Of a DNA stretch of 64,000 nt, positions 1 to 11,232 are shown piece by piece. Source of the stretch: Asterias rubens (lineage: Eukaryota > Echinodermata > Asteroidea > Forcipulatida > Asteriidae); contig NC_047063.1 of the NCBI RefSeq assembly GCF_902459465.1, forward strand, positions 7,315,343 to 7,379,342. The letters run 5' to 3'. Numbering within the stretch: the first letter of the stretch is position 1; each line of letters opens with the position of its first letter. The position numbers and the translations under genes were made by a program. Under the pieces are notes generated by a model, which was not told where the DNA came from, ran no database searches, and saw only the letters and a list, made by a program, of their open reading frames with translations.

Positions 1-189
1 GAAAATAGCTGTTCTCTGTGCGTAAAAACAGGCGCGTTAAAATGCAAGGGGAGCTATTGATTTCTTACACAATACTGAGCACCCTCAAACAATGCACGTA
101 ATTTTGGGTGTCAACTCTCTTTTGTGCATGTTTGTATACAATTTTGACACCCAAAATGACACCAAGGATAGGCACATGTGAGTACGCTG

Positions 190-310
190 CGATTATTGCA
201 AGAAGTCTATAGCGCATTTTACAATATACTCTCCAGGGAGCTGAGAAAGATTACAGGAATGCTATTGGCCTATTTACCATGGCAGTAATGTAAAGCCCAT
301 TGATATGTTA
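190..310 (+). repeat. SINE 3' tail fragment (tRNA-derived family 1)
   Basis: The segment reads as 'agcgcatttta...ctccagggagctgag...ggcagtaatgtaaagc', matching the 3' parts of the fuller SINE copies near 4400-4500 and 22560-22680. The tRNA-like head is missing, so this is a 5'-truncated copy. The rest of 1-936 is AT-rich sequence, presumably intron of the gene whose exons start at 937, and I see no gene in it. Confidence 0.5.
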
Positions 311-936
311 CTATAAAAATTATGTTAAATATATTTTCTTTGCCAATGTATTGAACTTTCATCATTACAATTGAAACTTTAAATTCTTCACTGGAAATAT
401 CTTCAATCAATTTTTTTTTATCTTCATAATAGTGTCATTTACTCTGTTGTATATTTGATGAATTTAACTGAAATATTTTCTTATCCAATTGTTTTTGTTA
501 CCCGTTTTCTGTGTGTTGGTCAATATACTTCCCAATCATCAAGTGTTAAAGGATTTTTTCATTTAAAATGTTTTAAATTGTGAATGATGGGGTGTGTATG
601 TATATAAATGCATTTTTGTAACTTCTTTTAAATTAACTTAGTTTTTGTTACTCACTTGTTTTTTTATGCTTTAATCAAAGTATTTCATAAACCTCAAAGT
701 TTAATAGTTTTTATTGTTAATGTTTTAATCAATCTTGAAAAATGTTTTGTGTGTATATTAGGCCTAATGTAAACCAAATAATGTGACGTAGCAACCGTCC
801 CAATAGTCTGAAGAATTCAAATTTAATCAGTAACTTATAACTAACGAAGCAAGTCATTGTACCAGATTTTTGTAAAAATTAACTCGCAAATGGCTTTATT
901 ATCAAGTCACTTTACCTTAAGCTTTTTATTTTACAG

Positions 937-3900
937 GGATATTTGGAAACAGAAGAGGCCTTCCAATCTAATGCAGCAAAGGAAAGTATCAGACCTCCGC
1001 CAGTTGTTAAGAAAGCGCCCAAGAAAGAAGCACAAAGATGGAAGGCTAAAGGAACCCCGTTTATTCATCCGAAGGTAGCTAAGATAAATACCTTCAAGGA
1101 TCAAGTAGCGGAGATTGCTAAGAGTCTTGAGATGGAAGAGAAGACAGAGTATGGAATCCCTGCTGAGAAGGAACTTGCTGTGTTAAATAGAAAAGCTAGG
1201 TATGATAAGATTTTAAAGGGAAGGTCACATTTAGTAATCACTCTTACAGCCATTGGACACTATCGGCAATTACTCAAAATAATTATCGTCATAAAACCTT
1301 TCTTGATTACGAGTAATGGGGAGAGGTTGATAGTATAAAACATTGTGAGAAACGGCGCCCTCTTAAGTTATGTAGTTTTCGAGAAAGAAGTAATTTTTCA
1401 CGAATTTGATTTCGAGACCTCAAGTTTAGAATTTGAGGTCTTGAAATCAAGCATCAGACAGTGGACACTATTGGTTATTGTCAAAGACCAGTCTTCTCAC
1501 TTGGTGTATCTCAACATATGCATAAAATAACAAACCTGTGAAAATTTGAGCTCGTTTGGTCGTCGGAGTTGCGAGATCACTATGAAAGACAAAAACACCT
1601 TTGTCACACAAAGTTGGGTGCTTTCAGATACTTGATTTCGAGACCTCAAATTCTAAATCTGAGGTTTCGAAATCAAATTCGTTGAAATCTTTCTCGAAAA
1701 CTACGTCACTTCAGAGGGAGCCGCTTCTCACAATGTTTTATACTATCAACCTCTCCCCATTGGTCGTAATCAAGAAAGGTTTTATGATAATAATTATTTT
1801 GAGTAATTACCAATAATGTCCACTGCCTTTAAAGGTTATGGCAATAAAAGCTTACTCGGCTACAATTCCGGCCATATCATGTTGAGCCCCCACACCACAG
1901 CCCCCTTGCCCCCTTTCAATGTTGGCGGTCTACGCTCCCATCAACATTGAATGGGGGGACACGGGAGAGAATGTTAATTGGCAGGGTGGAAGTGGACAGG
2001 GAATGTTTTTTGCAAACTCTTGTTCCCAAACTCTACTGATCAGAAACAGCAGAGCTTGTGTCCGGTGCTCTTACCTGCTCGGCCAAGACACGGCACTTTG
2101 TCAAATCTAAGAAAATAATCCCACCAGGGTTGGAAGGGAAGGAAAGAACTCTGGAATTAAATAATTCATTTTTCTGATTTCAGGCTTGCTTGTGAGGACT
2201 GGATGGATCATTATCGCATTGCTGTCGGCATCATGCATCTTATGAATGACTCAACCCTTCCCAAGCGAAGGAAACGGGGCGTCCAATCTGCAAAAGCAAC
2301 TGTCACAAAACCTCTCATTGAAGACGTTACAGACGCAGACTCCCCGAACAAGACACGATTCGCCAAAGCCAGGGTTCCGTCCGCACCTCTGATGTCCTCG
2401 TATAAGAAACGACCTTTCAGCACGGTGTCTTCATTATCAATGAGCAGAAGCAGCCGCTCAACGAGCACTCGAGCTCTTGATAAACAGGACCGAGTAAGAA
2501 TTGATGTCGATGACCAAGGAGCCACGCCCAATCCTTGCACACCGGCAGCATTCTCAATCAGCGGGTGAGTTTATTATAAAATATTATTTATTATTATTTT
2601 GCATCTATGAAACAACTGATGTTTAAAATTACAAACCATACGCTGGAAGGGAGGGGTTAATGCCGGCCGTACTCTTTGCTCTTCTGAAAACTATAAAAAC
2701 ATAGCCCCTTTTGCACCTCTAGATAAGATATATTTCCAAATTGTACCGGCACACTAATCCTGAGGTCGTTGGTTTGAATCCCACTCTAGTCAATTCTTTG
2801 TTTAACCCCCAAAATCAAATTGTACCCTCTTACAGGACAAATGCAGGTGGTGGTGACAGATCACATAGTCCAGCTAGCAGGATTGCTATGTCAGCTGTAA
2901 GCACTGATCGGAAGAAGCCATCCCCGCTTACTGGCTGCCCAGTGTATCCTTATACAGAGTAATTCAGTGGAATTTATGGTTATTTTGTAGTGTGTCGTAT
3001 TAACCCCTGTTGATATTATTTCTCATAAAAAAAAATTGCCATTGCCCCAATGAAACCTGACTTGTTAAAGGCAGCGGACACTATTGGTAATTCCTCAAAA
3101 TAATTATTAGCATAAAACCTTTCTTGGTAACGAGTAATGGGGAGAGGTTGGTAGTATAAAACATTGTGAGAAACGGCTCCCTCTGAAGTGGAGTAGTTTT
3201 CGAGAAAGAAGTAATTTTTCACTTTTCACGAATTTGATTTCGAGACCTCAGATTTAGAACTTGAGGTCTCGAAATCAACCATCTAAACGCACACAACTTT
3301 GTGTGACAAGGGTGTTTTTTCTGTCATTATTATCTCTTGAGTTCGATGACCGATTGAGCTCAAATTTTCACAGGTTTGTTATTTTATGCATATATTGAGA
3401 TACACTAACTGTGAAGGCTAGTCTTTGACAATTACCGATAGTGTCCACTGTCTATAAAGGCAAAGTCCACATAGTTAGTTCCAGGATTTGATGTTGTCAT
3501 GAGAGAAAATTACTTCACAGGTGGTGTATCTAAACATAGGCATAAAATAACAAACCTGTAAAAATTTGAGCTCAATCAATCGTCGAGATAATAATGTTAG
3601 AAAAAAACACCCTTGTAACACAAAATTGTTTGCTTTCAAATGCTTGATTTCGAGACCTCAAATTTAAAATCTGAGGTCTCGAAATCAAATTCGTTGAAAA
3701 TTACTTCTTTCTCGAAAACTACATTACTTCAGAGGGAGCCGTTTCTCACAAAGTTTTATACTATCAACCTCTCCCCATAACTAGTTACCAAGAAAGGTTT
3801 TATGCTAATAATTATTTTGAGTAATTACCAATAGTGTCCACTGCCTTTAAGTAGGCATTCACTGTGATTTGCTGAACCTCAGCCAAAAGCCATGGCAAAA

Positions 3901-6900
3901 AATCTGCCATGATTCGCTGGAACCTTGGAGAGCTCAGACGTTTTATGATTTACATGATTTATGTGGCCTTAACCTAACATTGACAGTGCTCTACGAGCTG
4001 AGATGTTAGGAGACACAATGGCAACTTGTCGTTGTAGTCGCCATAGGATCCCTAGCATCAATGACATGGAGTTACAGCGCTTCCTGACCAGGGAGGTACC
4101 AAAGTCACAGCTGATTGTGATATGTGTGACGTCATCCCTGCTGCCTGATGGGCTCCCATGCAGTGCTATGCTTCTTAGCTTGTACGAGAGGCAAAATAGG
4201 AACAGAACCAAGCCGTGTTATCAGGTAAAGGTGGGGGTTAGAATATAAAAGGGATTGAAAAGTTCTGGTGTTTAAGTCACCGGAGTGTGGGTTCGAACCC
4301 CGGTCATGACACTTGTACCCTTGAGCATGGATACTTCACTATAACTGCTTCTCTTCACCCAGGGGTATAAATGGGTACCTGCGAGGGTAGAGGTTGATAT
4401 TGTGAATGAAAAAGCCTTCGGAGTACCATGGCAGCCCAGGGCTGTATACTCCAGGGGACTAATGTAAAGCGCATTGATACGGTTTATTGTGAAATGCGCT
4501 ATATAAGAATTTATGGTATGATAAGCAGAACCATGAAATTGGGCCCTGATGTTGTCAGGGGGGGAAAGAAAACATAAACAGCACACTACATTCCCACTGA
4601 TAGTTCCCTAGTTTGTTATAGAAGCACTGGACACTATTGGTAATTGTCAAAGACAAGTCTTCACACTTGGTGTATCTCAACATATGCATAAAATAACAAA
4701 CCTGTGAAAATTTTTACCTCAATTGGTTGGCAAAGTTGCGAGAGAATAATGGAAGAAAAAAACACCCTTGTCGCACAAGTTGTTTGCTTTCAGATGCTTG
4801 AATTCGAGACCTCAGCTGATGTCTTTAATTCAATTCAAATATTTAAGAGAGAAAAAACTTCTTTCTCAAAAACAGTGTTACTTCAGAGGGAGCCGTTTCT
4901 CAGATTGTTTTATACTTTCAACAGCTCTCCATTGCTCGATACAAAGAAAGTTTTTATGCAAACAAATATTTTGAGTAATTACCAATAGCGTCCAGTGCCT
5001 TTAAATTCACTAGTCGTGTATGTATACATGTAGTACGGCAACTATTCAATGTTTAATACTTCTATTTGGTTCAGAGTCGTGGTGATTCTTATCGTATGCT
5101 GATGTATGATGTGTCTTCAGCTGGTGACCAAACAACAACTGGTATGCCGATACTCTTCACCCAGCATAACGCCATACCAGGGATGTTTCTTGTAAGTATA
5201 GTCTAACTGCTTGTGCAGTTTACCACTGTATAACACACCAGGAGTTGTTTAGTAGATTTGAAAATTACGTTAGGGGTAATACTCCATTCATAAATACCTT
5301 AGACAGTTTTGCTATTCCTATTGGTGGAGAGCGTGGGTGTGTATAAACCTTTGTTTATGACCAGTAAAAAGTGTTGAAACATGGGCGTGACACGCGAGCT
5401 TGCACCTGTGCTTTTTAGACAGTTTCTTCAACCCTATTGGTCGAGAGCAACAGCCGGGACAGTTGTGCCACACCACGCGATATGCGCGACGCGCACAGCA
5501 TTCCCTTATAAGGAGTTGTTTACCCGATCGGGCCGAGGGCCTTACCATTTCATAGCCGGAGGGGTGTTGGGTTGAAAGAAAATCATTGAACAACTAAAAA
5601 ATTTGCACTTATTTTACTTTTTGACCAAAAAGTGTTGATTTTTTTTGACCGAAAAGGTATTTATGAATGGGAATCAAAGTGTGTTGAATCGGTTTTCAAC
5701 AAGTGGTTTAAACCCGCCGAGGCCTGGTTATTGATAATTTACCTTGACTTTGTCTCGGTAAAATTATCAAGAACCAGGCCTCGCTGGGATTAAACCACTA
5801 GTTGAAAACCTCTTCACCACACATTGATTCCCTTATTAAATAGCACATCCCCTCTAATGCTAAAAACATAAGCTCAATATGGTGACATCACGCAAGTAAT
5901 CGGATCACAGACAAGGTGTCAAATGTTACTGACGTGTTTGCATATGTCCAAGCTATTGTTAGCGTTTTATGTTTACTCATACATGTATACGTAACCTGCA
6001 CTACATGTAATCTGGGGTCTGGAGCGCTGTTGCGGTGACCTCGTGAGTGCTGAAATTTTGTTTGAAACTAGGATGTTATTAGTTTGGAGTGCTATCGGAG
6101 ACTTTGGAGCGCTAGGTGGCAGCAGTCTTACCAGGTAAATGTCCATTGTTTATGCATTTCTGAGCATGCGCACATAACCCAGAGCAATGGTTTTTACCTG
6201 GTAAGTCTGCTGCCACCTAGCGTCCCAAAAGCCCCCCATTGGGATTGGTAAAAATATCACCAGTAACATTAATACACAACAAATTTAATTCTCCTAAACT
6301 AATTTGTTGGTGATTTTCTTTCTAAGAATTTCCATGATTGCATTATTTACCAGAGAAAGTGTGCTATTAATTTCCTTATTGCAGATCTATTCTAACACCA
6401 AACTGCTGTTCTGCGATCATATCTTCAATGGGTACGGCAATGCCAAGAAGGATTTTCAGAAGCAATTGTTGAAGTCAAAACGAGATTCCAACTTGGGCAA
6501 TATACTCCCTCCAGACTTCCACTTTAGGTAAGAATTTTCCATTTCGTTCATTTTATATAATAATACAATACATCTTTGTATCGAACAATGCATTTTACAC
6601 TTTTATGGTCCAGTAATCCAGTAATAAATAATAAAGATATAATTGATTTAAAAAAGTTTCCTAACTTTGTGTGAGCAGTGTGTTTCCATGTGCAGAGATG
6701 TAGTCACCCGCTCTCTCCACAGGTTCCTCTTGCCTATATACAAATATTGAGTGGCTCAGAGTAGAATGGGAGGAATATTATCGCGAGGTAAGATTTGGAC
6801 TGTTCCATTTGATGAGGCGAAGCCGAGTGAAATCGGAACAGTCCAAGCGATAATATTCCTTCCATTCCACGAATAAAGCCACTCAATGTTTGTTTTATAC

Positions 6901-9900
6901 AACTGACATAGATCCTTGTCATTTGAAGTATTTTAAAAGTATAACATCACACAAATCACACAAATTACTGAAAAAAAAAAATCATATAGCGCCGCGTAGC
7001 GGCAACAATGCACAAATCGGATCACAACCTTTTGCACAGGTGCTCCTTTGTTTTAGCAGCGGCGCGGCGGTGCTGTACTGCTCAAAAACATTGGGAACAA
7101 GGATGATCCTAACTGTTGAATGGGAAATGCTATTCCCCATGGGCGAATAGGTCTTTTTGATCGCCTGTGCGGATGGGAGTAATAGTGAATGTCACTTGAA
7201 GTAAGTTCCACCAATCAAATGACAAGGATCTGTATGTCAATTATATAATATTCAATATCATCCCATCTTTGATCCTATTATTCTTTAGTTGCCCATTGTT
7301 AGTTGCATCATGATGCAACTTGCTCCGTAATCATATACCCTCTCATTTTGCCAGGCATTGTAATACTTGTACATACTATGCATACAATTGTGATCACAGC
7401 TGGTCTCTTTTTACTCTCCCTTTGCATTTTAAAACATTTCATATTTCTATCGTTTGTTTCATATTTCCATGTATATTTCTATACTTGCTTCTAGTTTTTG
7501 GCTGATTTTAAACTTATCTTTATACCTTGTCGTAAATTCTGTTTATCTGTAGGATTTTGTTTTTAACTGTTTTCTCTGTCATGTTTGTATTAGCACCATG
7601 GATCATTGTTTTCAATGGATTTGGCCCCATTTAACTGTTTTACTGTTATTTACTATTAATGCATGTTATATTACCACTTTTATGGTCCAGTAATCTACCT
7701 TTTCATACTGAACATCCTTTGTCCGCACCCATTTACTCTTATTGGTTCATGGCCACCAATTGTTTATAAATTGTTAACTTTTAATTGCTATGTTTTTCCT
7801 GCTTTTTCTTGATACCTTCTCTTAATTCTTTGCTCCTCTTTTCACTATAAATTGATATGTTTTTTGTTTGTACTGTTTATGCCTCTGACGAAGGTCCGGT
7901 TTGGATCGAAAGCTAAGGCCATCTACCCTACTCATTTGATATAATATTTATGTGTGCAACACAAACATAAAACATGATAACATAAAACATGGTACGCCCC
8001 AAGTCTCTGGTCTGGAACTGTCTACCAGACTCCCCATTATGCACTTCAAACTCACTGGATCTTTTTTTTTAAAACTGCTCTTAAAGCCATTATACACTTT
8101 CGGTACAGAAAAAAAATAAAAAGTTTACAGATTTACAAATAATTCACAGGGTTTACAGAAGGTAATGGTGAAAGACTTCTCTTGAAATATTATTCAATGA
8201 TATGCTTCACTTTTTGAGAAAACATTAAAACAATATCAGTTGTCGATAGCGAGAATTACGGATATAACACATGTCATGACACGGCGAAACGTGCAGAAAC
8301 AAGAGTGGGTTTTCCCGTTATTTTCTCCCGACTCCGACGACCGATTGAGCCTAAATTTTCACAGGTTATTTACTTTATATAAGTTGTGATACACAAAGTT
8401 TTCCCGTTATTTTCTCCCGACTCCGATGACTGATTGAGCCTAAATTTTCACAGGTTATATAAGTTGTGATACACGAAGTGTGGGACTTGGACAATACTGT
8501 TAACCGAAAGTGTATAATGGCTTTAACTATGTACTTTGTACATCCCCTCATTTTTTGCTAATTATATTATCTGGTTAGCCTTTATATGTAATTGTAATGT
8601 CATGTATGCTAGCAAACGTTTCATTTTCGGCATACTGATCTTAATTTTGTAACTCTTGTGGCCTTGTGTGTTATTTTAACTACTGTCTGATAACATTTTG
8701 AGGTTTTGAATCTAAGTTTTTTTTAATGCTCTTTGGTTATTTTCTTCTCCTGTTTTAATTTCAATTAATAACCCACCTGTATCCTAATCTACGCTTATTT
8801 GTAGTATTGTTAATTGCATTGTTAATGTTTGTGTAATTTGTATTTTTTTTTCGCCAAATAAATAAGGTTTCAGGGTTTTTAGGGTACAAATCTTATACAG
8901 GCAACAAATGTAATATAAATGTACATGTTTTAATAATAATACAGTTTAGCCAGGTAGATAATACTGCAGGGGAGCTTACTAAAAGAAGCAAAGCTTATAA
9001 GTGTGAGCCCAAACCAAACACCCATGTAACTTCAAATACATAGGTTGAGTAGTCGGTTAAAATAGTAAGATAGTATACGGCTCAAGGGGCGTACTGTATT
9101 ACATGCAAATATTACAAGTTATTATTATTATTATGATGATTATTATTATTTTTGTAATGGATGTACACATGTATTAAAGGCGCTGTATAGGCTTAGTTTA
9201 TTATTATAATATGTTACTCATCCAGCATAATTTTCAATAATTTGTGTGTTTTCAGCCCAACCTATGGGAGGCGAGGCGCCCGTTCGGCATGGGGTGGTGA
9301 GATCGGTGGCACCAGGGAACGTCGCTTCTCTGGCTTCCCTAAACTAGGTGCAAGCCAAGGAGGTCAAATGTTATCTGTAGCCTCCAGTCCAGACCACAGT
9401 AGGTCATCCAGTGCTACAACCTTGGAGCAAATCACATTACTAAGGCCTGCTACAACATCAAGGTTAGTTGTGCACCCCATTGTAACATCCAAGATGACCT
9501 ATGACATTTGAACTTTGACATGAAAGCCTGATGATACTGTGGAATTGTTTTTGTTGGTTCGTTCAATTCAAACAAACATTTTCCATTGTCACAAACTGAC
9601 ACCATGCAATGTATTACAATGCAGCATTTTTTTTTCCACATTTGAGGTTGGTGTTTTAGGTCAGCGCGTGCCATGTGTTATAATGGTAAACTTAACCTTG
9701 ATGTCAGTTCGTGAAAGTGATAATTGTCAGTTTACAATGATCAATAATCGTTATTAAAAAAGTAAAGCTCTTGAAGTGATGAAACTTCATGAAATTGTAT
9801 GCTTCTATGAACATTATTTGAACATGTGAGAAACTAAAAGTTAACATGAAAAGTTGTTTTGTACATTGTGTGTCAGTTCTAAACTATGATTTCTTTGTGT

Positions 9901-9985
9901 GTTCTACAGATTGGCAGACAGTACTGCAGCAGACTTTATGTCTTTGAGTCTCTCTTACAATGGCAGTATGCAAGTTGCATCTTGA
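937..9985 (+). CDS. Uncharacterised protein, 3' part of gene (possibly C3orf20-like)
   Basis: Eight exons spliced in one consistent frame: 937-1199, 2184-2564, 2836-2958, 3987-4224, 5075-5191, 6385-6527, 9256-9462, 9910-9985 (TGA at 9983). Each is bounded by AG and GT, and phases agree at all seven junctions, giving 515 codons of the C-terminal part; the start is left of the window. The N-terminal part is basic and low complexity (PPPVVKKAPKKEAQRW, then Ser/Arg-rich). A compact conserved-looking domain follows across exons 4-6, with LQRFLTREVPKSQLIVICVT, a LPDGLPC turn, SYRMLMYDVSSAG and KLLFCDHIFNGYGNAKKDFQ. From memory this resembles the vertebrate C3orf20-like family of unknown function; I could not check it. 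No signal peptide or membrane segment is visible. The last exon is only 24 codons, so an alternative 3' end is possible. Confidence 0.75.
1247..1833. mobile_element. Family A TTAA element: partial copy fused to a second copy
   Basis: 1247-1452 is the first half of a family A element, from the terminus to the central palindrome. It runs directly into a nearly complete copy in the opposite orientation (1457-1833, ending GTCCACTGCCTTTAAA). This looks like one element inserted into, or recombined with, another at the central palindrome. It lies in intron 1 of the 937-9985 gene, just after the donor at 1200. Confidence 0.75.
2741..2815 (+). repeat. Truncated tRNA-derived SINE (family 3)
   Basis: The anticodon-arm-to-tail part (GAGGTCGTTGGTTTGAATCC, then AGTCAATTCTTTGTT) matches the element on the minus strand at 50376-50482. 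The 5' half is lost. It abuts the polypyrimidine tract of the exon at 2836. Confidence 0.6.
2836..2958 (+). CDS. Exon 3 of the 937-9985 gene, behind a SINE relic
   Basis: A 123-nt exon whose acceptor (ctcttacag) lies about 20 bp after a truncated tRNA-derived SINE and whose donor is the weak GA|gtaatt. It starts by completing the Gly codon left by exon 2 and ends two bases into the Asp codon finished by exon 4, so it can be included or skipped without a frameshift: skipping also restores frame (GG+T). It may therefore be a cassette exon. It encodes a Ser/Pro-rich stretch (SPASRIAMSAVSTDRKKPSP). Confidence 0.6.
3065..3457 (+). mobile_element. Family A TTAA inverted-repeat element
   Basis: Starts TTAAAGGCAGCGGACACTAT and ends with the inverted form (ATAGTGTCCACTGTC). 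A palindrome lies near its centre (about 3233-3280, around GATTTCGAGACCTCA...TGAGGTCTCGAAATC). No coding capacity: a MITE-like non-autonomous DNA transposon in intron 3. Confidence 0.8.
3518..3850 (-). mobile_element. Family A element, one end truncated
   Basis: Reverse-orientation copy that keeps the central palindrome and the terminus GTGTCCACTGCCTTTAA. The left terminus is replaced by unrelated sequence before about 3520. Confidence 0.7.
4279..4525 (+). repeat. tRNA-derived SINE, family 1
   Basis: The B-box-like GTGGGTTCGAACCCCGGTC is followed by the family body (gacacttgta...ttcacccaggggtataaatgggtacc) and the tail 'gcgcattgata...gcgctatataag'. The A-box half of the tRNA head is reduced. 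Located in intron 4. Confidence 0.65.
4620..5004 (-). mobile_element. Family A TTAA element
   Basis: Reverse-orientation copy from CACTGGACACTATTGGTAAT to CCAGTGCCTTTAA. The central palindrome is degraded (GAGACCTCAGCTGATG), so this is an older copy. Confidence 0.75.
5281..5832 (+). mobile_element. Foldback element, first of two copies
   Basis: A roughly 550-bp element whose last 160 bp (5671-5830) is an inverted repeat with arms gaatcaaagtgtgttgaa/ttcaccacacattgattc and GGCCTGGTT...AACCAGGCC. The body has two CCAAT-type motifs (CTATTGG). A second copy lies inverted at 34028-34584. No open reading frame of note. Confidence 0.65.
6104..6228. repeat. Short foldback (inverted repeat)
   Basis: Arms GCTAGGTGGCAGCAG/CTGCTGCCACCTAGC and TTACCAGGTAAA/TTTACCTGGTAA surround a loop of about 45 bp. 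It could form a long hairpin. Intron 5 of the 937-9985 gene. Confidence 0.7.
6745..6893. repeat. Foldback element
   Basis: Inverted arms TTGAGTGGCT.../...AGCCACTCAA and GGACTGTTCC/GGAACAGTCC with GGAATATTATCGC/GCGATAATATTCC. The hinge is near 6820. Confidence 0.7.
6897..7247. mobile_element. Inverted-repeat element next to the 6745 foldback
   Basis: Terminal arms read GACATAGATCCTTGTCATTTG at 6906 and CAAATGACAAGGATCTGTATG near 7217. The interior holds a GC-rich patch (gcggcgcggcggtgctg). It begins where the previous foldback ends, so the two may be one composite element. Confidence 0.55.
7248..8080. other. Intronic AT-rich sequence, no gene seen
   Basis: T-rich sequence in the 2.7-kb intron between exons at 6385-6527 and 9256-9462. 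The stretch 'gacgaaggtccggtttggatcgaaagc' near 7887 looks like part of a dispersed repeat, but I cannot assign it. Confidence 0.4.
8081..8526 (+). mobile_element. Family B TTAA element with internal duplication
   Basis: TTAAAGCCATTATACACTTT at the left is inverted as AAAGTGTATAATGGCTTTAA at the right. The module ccgattgagcctaaattttc occurs twice because a segment of about 87 bp is tandemly duplicated (starts near 8309 and 8399), so this copy is longer than its relatives. Confidence 0.8.
8527..9255. other. Intronic sequence with ATT microsatellite
   Basis: AT-rich sequence; a short (ATT)n microsatellite lies at about 9120-9150. I see no gene. Confidence 0.4.
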
Positions 9986-10190
9986 AGAAGGTCACCAACA
10001 CTTCATTTGAGATGTCTTCATCAAGCTTCCTAAATGTAGATGTAGATACAGATACAGACGAAAACCCAAAGAAACCAAATGTTGTTTTGGTAAAAATTTT
10101 CGTCAAGTCTGGAATGTCATCTTTGAGAGGGCAAGGCCATTTTCGCTTCGCAAGTGGACACTTCGCCTAGAAAAATTTAACAGTTTCTTT
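9986..10190 (+). other. Presumed 3' untranslated region of the upstream gene
   Basis: Follows the TGA at 9983-9985. An open frame continues in another phase but lacks splice support. A possible polyadenylation signal (AATAAA) lies further on, at about 10464. Confidence 0.3.
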
Positions 10191-11232
10191 AAGTCTGGGA
10201 TTTCATCTTAAAGAGGGCAAGGTCATTTTCGTTTTGCAAATGGCACTTCCACTGGAAAATCTTCAAGTCTATGGGAGACTTTTGCAGTGGCACCAAGGGG
10301 CAAGACTAGGGCAACATACATGCAGACCTCGTGGTCCCTGTATGTGTACATGTATATCAAGAGTTTTTTCTTTTTTATTTAAAATAGAAAAAGAATGTCA
10401 TATGTAACTTATTCTATTCCCTTGTACAGTCAATAGTCTTTCAGAAAATGTTTGTGCCAAAGAATAAATAGTTAAAGAGCAGTCCGGCCGGCGCATGCAA
10501 GAGTTAAATTGCTCTTTTGAGTATATGTTGTTTGAATGGAACAAGTGGACTCGACGTTTCGAAAGTACTCGTTGAAGATTGCTAGATTCCAACTTGGCCT
10601 GTGGAGTTTTAATCTTAATCAAGGCCGCCTCGCTCTACTCATGTAGTTAGTTTATGCAGTTATCCACGCACAGAGTTCCTCATGATGATATACACGCACA
10701 CAGCTGTGTTAAGGGTCGCAACCGAGGACATCTCTTTGTTCTCCCATTGTTTGGACGTTTATTTTTCAGACTTACCCATTGGTTTTGTTCACGAAATCGA
10801 ATCGAGGAAGTCCTCGGTGCGACTTTGTCCCGGATTCCTTTTGTTATAACCCTCTCCAAGTCCTCGGTTTGATTGCTTGGACATGCCCACGCTCACAGTC
10901 CGTCAGGATGGCACATGCACACACTCTGAACAGTCCTCGCACAAAGTATGACAGGTTCAGGGTTGTATAGCCACGGTGCAAGGGTGGCACATGCACACAC
11001 TCTGAACAGTCCTCGCACAAAGTATGACAGGTTCAGGGTTGTATAGCCACGGTGCAAGGGTGGCAAATTTAACAGTTTCTTTAAGTCTGGAATTTCATCG
11101 TAAAGAGGGCAAGGTCATTTTCGTTTTGCAAATGGCACTTCCACTGGAAAATCTTCAAGTCTATGGGAGACTTTTGCAGTGGCACCAAGGGGCAAGACTA
11201 GGGCAACATACATGCAGACCTAGTGGTCCCAT
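10190..11232. repeat. Direct duplication plus 76-bp tandem pair
   Basis: A segment of about 165 bp (taacagtttctttaagtctg ... gcagacc) occurs at about 10178-10342 and again at 11066-11232. Between them, 10910-11063 holds two tandem copies of a 76-bp unit (ggcacatgcacacactctga...). The 165-bp piece belongs to a dispersed family with 'ggcaccaagg' and 'gggcaaggtcatttt' motifs, also seen near 63340. Confidence 0.7.

Noticed and set aside
943..1338. Exon 1 of the first gene extending to 1338
   Set aside because: Sequence after 1199 enters a family A element. The donor at 1200 (TAG|gtatga) gives the right phase for the next exon.
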